Shown piece after piece: positions 25,345-33,391 of a DNA stretch of 42,515 nucleotides. The first letter of the stretch is position 1; each line of letters starts with the position of its first letter. The stretch is from Hydrogenophaga sp. (GTDB taxonomy: Bacteria; Pseudomonadota; Gammaproteobacteria; Burkholderiales; Burkholderiaceae_C): contig JAUYSB010000180.1 of NCBI GenBank assembly GCA_030696525.1, forward strand, positions 1 to 42,515, read 5' to 3'. A program made the translations under genes and the position numbers. The notes below the pieces were generated by a model that was given only the letters and a program-made list of their open reading frames with translations, ran no database searches and was not told the origin of the DNA.

Positions 25345-27339
25345 ATGATCCAACTCAAAAACGTCACGCTGCGCCGTGGCACCAAGGTCGTGCTCGACGC
25401 CGCGTCGGCCACCCTCAACCCGGGCGAAAAGGTCGGCCTGGTGGGGCGCAATGGTGCGGGCAAGTCCAGCCTGTTTGCCCTGCTCACCCATGTGCTGCAC
25501 GAAGACAGTGGCGACTTCAGCATCCCCACGCAGTGGCGCATGGCACAGGTCGCGCAGGACATGCCCGAGACCGAACAACCGGCCACCCGTTTTGTGGTGG
25601 AAGGCGATACCACGCTGCTGGCGGCCGAGCTGGAAGTGACAGAGGCCGAGGCCAGTGGCGACGGCGAGCGCATGGCACACGCCTACATGGCCTTGCACGA
25701 CGCGGGCGCGCACGATTCGGTGTCGCGTGCGCAGGCGCTGCTGATGGGCCTGGGCTTCAACAACGCCGAGCTGGAGCGGCCGGTGAACAGCTTTTCGGGC
25801 GGCTGGCGCATGCGCCTGCAACTGGCGCGCGCACTGATGTGTCCGAGCGACTTGCTGCTGCTGGACGAACCCACCAACCACCTGGACTTGGACGCCCTGG
25901 TCTGGCTCGAAGCCTGGCTGCGCCGCTACGAAGGCACGCTGCTGGTCATCAGCCACGACCGCGAATTCCTGGATGCGGTCACCACCGTCACCCTGCACAT
26001 CGAGAAGGCCAAGCTCAACCGCTACGGCGGCAACTACAGCCGCTTTGAGGACATGCGCGCCGAACAGCTGGCGCTGCAGCAGACCAGCTACGCCAAGCAG
26101 CAAGAAAAAATCGCCCACCTCCAAAAGTTCATCGACCGCTTCAAGGCCAAGGCCAGCAAGGCCAAACAGGCGCAAAGCCGGGTCAAAGCGCTGGAGCGCA
26201 TGGAAAAACTCGGCCCGGTGCTGGCCGAGGCCGATTTCGAATTCGAGTTCCGCGAACCCGCCAACCTGCCCAACCCCATGCTCACGCTGGACGCGATCAG
26301 TGTGGGCTACCCCGGCGAGGCCGAAGGCGACGCACCGACGGTCATCGTGCAGGGCATCAGCAAGTCGGTCATGGCCGGCCAGCGCATCGGCATCCTGGGC
26401 GCCAACGGCCAGGGCAAGTCCACGCTGGTCAAGACGGTGGCGCGCACGCTGAAGGCCATTGACGGTCAGATCACCGAAGGCAAGGGCCTGAACATCGGCT
26501 ACTTTGCCCAGCAGGAACTCGACGTGCTGCGCCCGCAGGACAACCCGCTGGAGCACATGGTTCGCCTGGCCAAGGAGGTGTCGCCGCAGGCGCGCGAGCA
26601 GGAGCTGCGCAACTTCCTGGGCAACTTCAACTTCACCGGCGACATGGTCAAGCAAAGCGTGGGCAGCATGAGCGGCGGCGAAAAAGCCCGCCTGGTGCTT
26701 TGCATGATCGTCTGGCAGCGCCCCAACCTGCTGCTGCTGGACGAACCCACCAACCACCTCGACCTGGCCACGCGCGAGGCCTTGAGCGTGGCGCTCAACG
26801 AATTCGAAGGCACGGTGATGCTGGTCAGCCACGACCGCGCCTTGCTGCGCGCCGTGTGCGACGAGTTCTGGCTGGTGTCGCGCGGTGGCGTGTCGCCGTT
26901 TGATGGCGACCTGGACGACTACCAGCGTTACCTGCTGGACGAATCCAAACGCCTGCGCGAACAGGCCCAGAACCGGGCCGCCAACGCCGCCAAGGAAGAA
27001 CAGGCCGCTGCGGCCGCGGCCCTGGTGGCCGCCAAGGCTGCGCCGGCGCCCGAGGCCCCCAAGCTGGGTGGCGCCGAACAGCGCAAGGCCGACGCCCAGC
27101 GCCGGCAGGAACTGAACGAGAAGCTGCGCCCACTCAAACGCGAACTCGCCGACGTGGACAAACGCCTGGCGTCCCTGAACGCCGAACAGGCACAGCTCAA
27201 CGAGCGCCTGCTCGTCAACCTGCCGCCGGCCGAGCTGGCCGAGATCGGCAAGCGCCTCAAGGCCATCGACACCGAGCTGGCCGAGCGCGAGGAACGCTGG
27301 CTGGAGCTGAGCGAAGCCTTGCAGGCACTGGACGGATAA
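25345..27339 (+). CDS. ABC-F family ATPase (YheS/Uup-like)
   Basis: MIQLKNVTLRRGTKVVLDAAS; two ABC domains (GRNGAGKSS, GANGQGKST), two LLLDEPTNHLD, linker, charged C-terminal coiled coil; no TM. Confidence 0.94.
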   Translation: MIQLKNVTLRRGTKVVLDAASATLNPGEKVGLVGRNGAGKSSLFALLTHVLHEDSGDFSIPTQWRMAQVAQDMPETEQPATRFVVEGDTTLLAAELEVTEAEASGDGERMAHAYMALHDAGAHDSVSRAQALLMGLGFNNAELERPVNSFSGGWRMRLQLARALMCPSDLLLLDEPTNHLDLDALVWLEAWLRRYEGTLLVISHDREFLDAVTTVTLHIEKAKLNRYGGNYSRFEDMRAEQLALQQTSYAKQQEKIAHLQKFIDRFKAKASKAKQAQSRVKALERMEKLGPVLAEADFEFEFREPANLPNPMLTLDAISVGYPGEAEGDAPTVIVQGISKSVMAGQRIGILGANGQGKSTLVKTVARTLKAIDGQITEGKGLNIGYFAQQELDVLRPQDNPLEHMVRLAKEVSPQAREQELRNFLGNFNFTGDMVKQSVGSMSGGEKARLVLCMIVWQRPNLLLLDEPTNHLDLATREALSVALNEFEGTVMLVSHDRALLRAVCDEFWLVSRGGVSPFDGDLDDYQRYLLDESKRLREQAQNRAANAAKEEQAAAAAALVAAKAAPAPEAPKLGGAEQRKADAQRRQELNEKLRPLKRELADVDKRLASLNAEQAQLNERLLVNLPPAELAEIGKRLKAIDTELAEREERWLELSEALQALDG

Positions 27340-27403
27340 GGCCGTCAACTCCCCCGAAAGAGGGATGCCGGCGGCACCATGGCGCAGTTATGATTTGTTG
27401 ACA

Positions 27404-29416
27404 ATGCTGTCCACCGTACCGTTTGCCCCGTTCCCGGCCCGCCCAACGATGCGCTGGAGGCCACGCACCCCGTCGGCTGCAGTGGCCCAGGGTGCGGCGC
27501 TGCTGCTCGCCCTGGGTTTGGTGCCGCAGGCGGCCACGGCGCAAACCGCCGCATCGGAACAAGACTACTTCGAGGCGCTGCCGGTGGTGCTGACGGTGAG
27601 CCGCCTGGCCCAGCCCATCAGCGAGACGCCAGGCGCGGTCACGGTGATCGACCGCAAGACCATCGAAGCCCTGCAGGTGCGCGACATGGCCGAGCTGCTG
27701 CGCCTCGTGCCCGGCTACTTTGTGAGTGGCTTCAACGGTGCGCACCCGATCGCGGTCTACCACGCGCCGCTGGACGAATTCGGCATCCGCAACCTGGTGC
27801 TGATCGACGGCCGGCCGGCCTACTCGTCTTACTACTTCGGCGGCACCTCGCGCGGCCTGATGTCGGTGGACCCGCAGGAGATCGAACGCGTCGAGGTGCT
27901 GCGCGGCGCCAATTCGGCCGCCTTTGGTGCCAACGCCATGTTCGGCGTCATCAACATCGTGACCCGCCACGCGGCCGACACCTTGGGTGGCTCGGCCTCG
28001 CTGCGTGCGGGCGGCGGCGGCGTGCGCGATGCCCGCGTCAGCCTGGGCCGTGGCGACCAGGCACTGAGCTACCGCATCAGCGTCCTGCGGCGCAGCGACG
28101 ACGGCCTGCGGGGCCTGTTCGACAGCCGCGAACTCAACCAGCTGCGCCTGCGCGTGGACGCCACGCCCAGCACCCGCGACGACATCCAGCTCGACGCCGG
28201 CCTCAGCGATTTGAGGGCCGGCGATGGCTACGCGGGCGACGTCGGCAACCCGGCGCGCACGCTGAACTGGCGCGACTGGCACCTGCACGGCGTGTGGCGC
28301 CGCCAGCTGTCCGAGACCGAGCAGCTCAAGTTCTCGCTGAGTGCCACCCGCGAGTCACTGCGCGACCGCTACGACTACCTGCCGGTGCCCGGCATCGTGG
28401 TGGACTTCAGCGGCGTGGGCCGGCGGCTCGACGCCGAACTGCAGCACCAGCGCAGCCTGGCGCCCGACGTGCGCCTGGTCTGGGGCCTGGGGTTGCGGCA
28501 GGAAGAAGCGCAGTCGCGCCCGCTGTTCTACCGAGACGATGCCCTGAGCTTTCGCGAAACCCGGCTGTTCGGCAACCTGGAGTGGCGCCCTACCCCGGCC
28601 TGGACCGTCAATGGCGGGCTGTTTCTGGGCCACCACAGCTGGACCGGCTCTTTCGCCACGCCACGGCTCATGGTCAACCACCAGCTGAGCGAGGACCACA
28701 CGCTGCGCGCCGGCATCAACCGCTCGGTGCGCACGCCCTCGCTGTTCGAACTGGCCGCCGACGTGCGTTACGACATGAACGGCGAAACCCTGGGCCGCAC
28801 CTTTGCTGCCACCGGCCAGGTGCGCCCCGAAAGCATGGTCAGCCAGGAACTGGGCTACTTTGCCAACCTGCGCGATCTGCGCATGACGCTGGACGTGCGC
28901 GTGTTCCGCGAACGCATGGACGGGTTCATCCGCAACGGCGACTACCAGCTGCCCGAGCCGCTGCTCTACACCGGCACCACGGTCACCGACTACGTCAACG
29001 GACAAGGCCCGCGCCTGTCTGGCCTGGAATACCAGTGGCGCTGGTCGCCCAGCCCCAACACCGAGCTGTGGCTGGCCCAGGCATTCACCCGGGTGCAGTG
29101 GCCCGAAGCGTCGGTGGGCTTCGCGCCGGTGCGCTCGAGCACACTGGCACTGTTTCACGAACTGTCCAACCGCCTCAAGCTCGGGCTGGTGCTGACCGAG
29201 CGACGGCCCATGAGCTGGCTGGGTGTCGGCTACATGCCCCGCGCGCTGCGCCAGGCCGACCTGCACCTGTCCTACCCCATGCGGGTGGGCGGCAGCAACG
29301 TGCGGGCCGCGCTCACGGTGCGCAACCTCAATGGCGCCAAGCCGCTGTTCGAGTCGCGTTTTTCCGCGCCGCAGTCGCGGCGCCAGGCCTATGGCAGCCT
29401 GGACATCGAGTTCTGA
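27404..29416 (+). CDS. TonB-dependent outer membrane receptor
   Basis: Signal peptide, plug domain (SETPGAVTVIDRKTIEALQVRDMAELLRLVPGYFVSG, VEVLRGANSAAFGANAMFGVINIVTR), beta-barrel ending in GSLDIEF. Start at 27404 preferred over the track start 27365. Confidence 0.9.
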   Translation: MLSTVPFAPFPARPTMRWRPRTPSAAVAQGAALLLALGLVPQAATAQTAASEQDYFEALPVVLTVSRLAQPISETPGAVTVIDRKTIEALQVRDMAELLRLVPGYFVSGFNGAHPIAVYHAPLDEFGIRNLVLIDGRPAYSSYYFGGTSRGLMSVDPQEIERVEVLRGANSAAFGANAMFGVINIVTRHAADTLGGSASLRAGGGGVRDARVSLGRGDQALSYRISVLRRSDDGLRGLFDSRELNQLRLRVDATPSTRDDIQLDAGLSDLRAGDGYAGDVGNPARTLNWRDWHLHGVWRRQLSETEQLKFSLSATRESLRDRYDYLPVPGIVVDFSGVGRRLDAELQHQRSLAPDVRLVWGLGLRQEEAQSRPLFYRDDALSFRETRLFGNLEWRPTPAWTVNGGLFLGHHSWTGSFATPRLMVNHQLSEDHTLRAGINRSVRTPSLFELAADVRYDMNGETLGRTFAATGQVRPESMVSQELGYFANLRDLRMTLDVRVFRERMDGFIRNGDYQLPEPLLYTGTTVTDYVNGQGPRLSGLEYQWRWSPSPNTELWLAQAFTRVQWPEASVGFAPVRSSTLALFHELSNRLKLGLVLTERRPMSWLGVGYMPRALRQADLHLSYPMRVGGSNVRAALTVRNLNGAKPLFESRFSAPQSRRQAYGSLDIEF

Positions 29417-30382
29417 GTGTTGACGCCAGCGCCACCCGTCCCATCCGCGGCACCCGGCCGCCGCGCGCTGCTGGGTGTTGCGCTGGGCGCCTGGGCACTG
29501 GGCCACAGCGGTGGCGCACGTGCGGCCGACCCGCTGCTGTGGCTGGTGGCCCCCGACCAGACCGGCGCCTATGCCCAAGCATTGGCAGCACTGCGCGAAG
29601 GGCTGCCCGGCACCACCTTGCGCAGCCTTGCGCCCACCCAGTTGCCCGCGCCGGGGCGCGAGCCGCCACCCGCCTTGGTCATCACGCTGGGCAGTGCCGC
29701 CTACGGCGCAGCGCTGGCGCGTGCCGCCGCCGACCCCGCGCTGGCCCAGGTGCCGGTGGTGGCCGGCCTGTTGCCGCGCGCCAGCTTCGAGGCCCAGCCG
29801 CAGCGTGCCAGCCCGCCGGTCACCGCCGTCTGGCTGGACCCCGGCGTGGAGCGCCACCTCGACCTCATCCGCCTGGCGCTGCCCACGCGCAAAAAGGTCG
29901 GTGTGTTGTGGGGCCCCAGCTCGCGGTTGTGGCGCCCGGCGCTGCAACGCGCGGCCGCTGAACGCGGCTTGCAGCTGGTGGACGCCGAACTGCCCGACAC
30001 CGAACTCTTCCCGGCCCTGAGCCGCGTGCTGGACGAGGCCGACGTGTTTCTGGCCCTGCCCGACAACGCGGTGTTCACGCCCGCCAGCCTCAACAACATG
30101 CTGATCGCGGCCTACCGCCAGCGGGTGCCGGTGCTGGGCTATGCCGCCACCCATGTGCGGGCCGGTGCGGTGTTGGCCCTGCACACCGAACCCCACCAGG
30201 CCGGGCGCGAAGTGGCCCAGCTGGCGCGCCGCGTGCTGGCCGAGCGGCGCGTGCCGGCGGCCGGCCCGGCGCGGCTGTTGAGCGTGGGCCTGAACGACCA
30301 GGTGGCCCGCTCGCTCGGCCTGGTGCTGCCCGACGCCGCCAGCCTGACCCAGACCCTGCAGCGCAGCGAGGGCAAGCCATGA
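29417..30382 (+). CDS. Orphan ABC-type substrate-binding protein (PF04392-like), periplasmic
   Basis: GTG start directly after the receptor TGA; signal peptide with GRRALLG; type I periplasmic-binding-like fold (VGVLWGPSSRLWRPALQRAAAERGLQLVDAELP); no permease or ATPase nearby. Confidence 0.78.
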   Translation: MLTPAPPVPSAAPGRRALLGVALGAWALGHSGGARAADPLLWLVAPDQTGAYAQALAALREGLPGTTLRSLAPTQLPAPGREPPPALVITLGSAAYGAALARAAADPALAQVPVVAGLLPRASFEAQPQRASPPVTAVWLDPGVERHLDLIRLALPTRKKVGVLWGPSSRLWRPALQRAAAERGLQLVDAELPDTELFPALSRVLDEADVFLALPDNAVFTPASLNNMLIAAYRQRVPVLGYAATHVRAGAVLALHTEPHQAGREVAQLARRVLAERRVPAAGPARLLSVGLNDQVARSLGLVLPDAASLTQTLQRSEGKP

Positions 30383-31698
30383 CCCACAACCCCGGCATCC
30401 GCGCCCGGCTCTGGCTGGCCGCCGCCCTGCCCACGGTGCTGGTGGTGGTGGCCTTGTTGTGGGTGTTTCTGAGCCGCTACACCGAAGACCTCACCGAAGC
30501 CTGGCAGGAGCGCGCCCGCGTGGCGGCCACCCAGCTGGCCGGATCGGCCGAGTTCCCGCTGTTTGCCAACGACGCCGAAACCCTGCTGCGCCTGGTGGAC
30601 GCCAGCCAGAAGGGTGACAGCCAGCTGCGCGCCGTGAAGCTGTTCGACCGCAACGGCCGCACCCTGGCGGCGGCCGGCACCGCCGAGGGCGGCGTGTTGC
30701 CCTTCGACGCACGCACGCAGCTGCTGCTCGACGAGACGCGCCTGACGGTGCAGGTGCCCATTGCCGCCTCGTCGTCGCGGATCGATCTGTTCCAGGAAAC
30801 CACCGGCGTCACGGTGCCGCAGAGCGATGCCGCGCCCATCGGTTTTGTGATGATGCAGTTCGGGCTGGAAAGCCTGGAGCGGCGGCGCAGCGAACTGCTG
30901 GGCTGGGCACTGGCCGCCACGCTGGCGGCCATGCTGTTGGCCACGCTGTTGTCCACCGCCATTGCCAGCCGCGTCACCGGGCCCATTGGCGAGATCAGCC
31001 AGGTGGTTCAGCGCATCGCCAGCGGTGCGCTCGATGCGCGCGCCGAGCCACAACACTGCGGCGTGCTGTCGGGGCTGGCCCAGGGCGTCAACGACATGGC
31101 CCAGCAGGTGGCCATGACGCAGCAGGAACTGCGGCAGCAGGTGGACCTGGCGACGCAGGAACTGCGGCAGCAAAAAGACGCCGCCGAACAGGCCGCCCGC
31201 CTTGACGCACTGACCCAGGTGCTGGGCCGGCGCGGTTTCACCGACCAGGCGCACACCGAAATCCAGCGCTGCATGCGCTACCAGCACCCGCTGTCGCTGC
31301 TGATGATCGACATCGACCATTTCAAGCTCATCAACGACACCCACGGCCACGCCACCGGCGACGCCGTGTTGCTGCACTTCGCGCAGCTGCTGTCGCGCGA
31401 ACTGCGCGAGAACGACATGATCGGGCGCATCGGCGGCGAGGAATTTGCGGTGCTGCTGCCCAGCAGCAACGCCGAACAGGCCGCGCGCGTGGCCGAGCGC
31501 ATGCGCGCCGCGGTCGACCAGAGCCTGATCCACGTGCGCGGCCAGCCGCTACACTTCACCGCCAGTTTCGGTGTGGCCGAATTCCAGCCGCAGGAGCTCA
31601 GCCTGGAGAGCCTGATGGCACGCGCCGACGCCGCCCTCTACGAGGCCAAACGCCAGGGCCGCAACCGCGTGTTGCTGGCCAGCCCGCCCGGCGCCTGA
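30379..31698 (+). CDS. Membrane diguanylate cyclase: BarA/CHASE8-like periplasmic domain, HAMP, coiled coil, GGDEF
   Basis: Two TM segments; RVAATQLAGSAEFPLFANDAETLLRLVDA...AVKLFDRNGRTLA; HAMP; GGEEF at 31432-31446 with I-site REND five residues upstream. ATGA overlap with the substrate-binding protein. Confidence 0.93.
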   Translation: MTHNPGIRARLWLAAALPTVLVVVALLWVFLSRYTEDLTEAWQERARVAATQLAGSAEFPLFANDAETLLRLVDASQKGDSQLRAVKLFDRNGRTLAAAGTAEGGVLPFDARTQLLLDETRLTVQVPIAASSSRIDLFQETTGVTVPQSDAAPIGFVMMQFGLESLERRRSELLGWALAATLAAMLLATLLSTAIASRVTGPIGEISQVVQRIASGALDARAEPQHCGVLSGLAQGVNDMAQQVAMTQQELRQQVDLATQELRQQKDAAEQAARLDALTQVLGRRGFTDQAHTEIQRCMRYQHPLSLLMIDIDHFKLINDTHGHATGDAVLLHFAQLLSRELRENDMIGRIGGEEFAVLLPSSNAEQAARVAERMRAAVDQSLIHVRGQPLHFTASFGVAEFQPQELSLESLMARADAALYEAKRQGRNRVLLASPPGA

Positions 31699-31732
31699 CG
31701 GCGCCCCACTTCCTTTTCGAATTGTTAGTTTC

Positions 31733-32338
31733 ATGGAAATCCTGTTCCTGCTGGTGGGGCTCGCCATCGTGTGGCGCCTGGCCAACCGCGCGGCCCAGCA
31801 ACGGCGCATCGCGCTGCTGGCGCAGCACCTGAGCCCGCTGCGCATCGAGATGCTGATGAGCACCCTGATGGAAGGCTACCTGCGCGCGCTGGGCGAGACC
31901 GACCCGCAACGCCAGCAGCAGGTCTGGGGTGTGCTGGCCACCGCCGAAGCCGAAATCGAAACCCAGATGGGCCGCCTGGCCGAATCGGTGCGCGCCATCG
32001 ACCCGGCGCAGGCCCGCATCAGCCGCCTGCCCATGGCGGTGCCGCTGATCGACCAGTGGTGGCCTCAAGCCTGTTTCGATCTGCGCGAGGCCTTGGCCAT
32101 CCACGCCCGGGGCGTGGCTTTTGTGCGCTCACAACACGGCTGGACGAACAAGGAACGCGCCTTTGCCATGACGGCCGAGCTGATGCTGATGCAGCACACC
32201 TGCCACTGGTACTGCCAGTCCAGGATGGTGGCGTCGGCACGCGTGTTGGCGCGCCACAAAACCAGCCACGCCCAGGTGCTGGCCGGCGTGTCTGACACCA
32301 CACGCGAGGCCTACCTGAGACTCACCGGCGGCGCGTGA
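31733..32338 (+). CDS. Hypothetical protein with N-terminal hydrophobic anchor
   Basis: 201 aa MEILFLLVGLAIVWRLANRAAQQRRIALLAQHLSPLR...; 34 nt after the diguanylate cyclase stop. Confidence 0.7.
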   Translation: MEILFLLVGLAIVWRLANRAAQQRRIALLAQHLSPLRIEMLMSTLMEGYLRALGETDPQRQQQVWGVLATAEAEIETQMGRLAESVRAIDPAQARISRLPMAVPLIDQWWPQACFDLREALAIHARGVAFVRSQHGWTNKERAFAMTAELMLMQHTCHWYCQSRMVASARVLARHKTSHAQVLAGVSDTTREAYLRLTGGA

Positions 32339-33234
32339 ACCGTGGCGCGGTAGAAGCGCAGGATGCGTTTGACGTACTCCTGCGTTTCGGCATAGGGTGG
32401 CACGCCACCGTGGCGCTCCACCGCGCGCTCGCCGGCGTTGTAGGCGGCCGAGGCCAGGGCCACATCGCCCTCGAAACGCGCCAACAGCCACTTGAGGTAG
32501 GCCAGGCCGCCGCGCACGTTCTGCTCTGGGTCGCGGATGTTGCGCACGCCAAAACGCTCGGCGGTGTCGGGGATGAGCTGCATCAGCCCCTGCGCGTTTT
32601 TGGGCGACACGGCCTCGGCATCGAAGTTGGACTCGGCCCGCGCGATGGCCAGCGCAAAACGCGGGTCCACCGAAAAACGCGGTGCCAGGTACTGGATGAG
32701 CTGGGCGTGGCGGCGCTTGTCGGCCGGCAGCGCCAGCACATAACGTTCCACCACCTCGTGGGGCACGGCCTCGGTGGGCGGCGGCACCAGCGGCGCCGGC
32801 ATGGCCAGCGCCAAGGCCTCGCCGGTCAGCTGGCATTGCGGAGGGTCGCCCATGGCCAGGTCTGAGCCTGCAGCGCTGGCCGATGCCTGCAACTGCATCA
32901 GCAGGGTCTGCGCCACGCCATGGCCGCGTTGTGCCGCCAGCGCCAACGAGGCGCGGCCCTGCGCACGCTGCGCGGCATCGGGGCTTTCGGCCAGCAGGCG
33001 GCCCAGGCGGTATTGCGCATCCACATGGCCCAGCCGAGCCGCCTGGCAATAGCGGTCGGCGGCCTCGGGCAACCAGCCCCCCACCTGGGCGGCGTAGGCC
33101 TGCTCCAGCAGGCGCGACAAGACAGGTGCGTCTTCGGTCCAGTCCGGCGGCGGGTCGGCCGGCAGGCCCGCCTGGGCGGCGCAAGCCAGGCTGGTGCCCA
33201 GCAGAGACAAACACAGGATCACACGTTCAAGCAT
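32311..33234 (-). CDS. Lytic transglycosylase (SLT domain) with Sel1-like N-terminal repeats
   Basis: Signal peptide; AIARAESNFDAEAVSPKNAQGLMQLIPDTAERFGV catalytic region; AAYNAGERAVERHGGVPPYAETQEYV. Confidence 0.92.
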   Translation of the reverse strand: MLERVILCLSLLGTSLACAAQAGLPADPPPDWTEDAPVLSRLLEQAYAAQVGGWLPEAADRYCQAARLGHVDAQYRLGRLLAESPDAAQRAQGRASLALAAQRGHGVAQTLLMQLQASASAAGSDLAMGDPPQCQLTGEALALAMPAPLVPPPTEAVPHEVVERYVLALPADKRRHAQLIQYLAPRFSVDPRFALAIARAESNFDAEAVSPKNAQGLMQLIPDTAERFGVRNIRDPEQNVRGGLAYLKWLLARFEGDVALASAAYNAGERAVERHGGVPPYAETQEYVKRILRFYRATVHAPPVSLR

Positions 33235-33391
33235 GCCCCATTGTCGGCGTTTGCCGGTGGTTTGTCAGTTTTGTCAGCAGGTGTGTCACGCTGTTCTCCT
33301 GGTCCGTGTCGGGGCGCTTGATGCAGGTCAACACCCCGGTGCTGCCGACATGGGCCTGGCCCAGCGCCTCTGACACAATGGGCCGCAGCCC

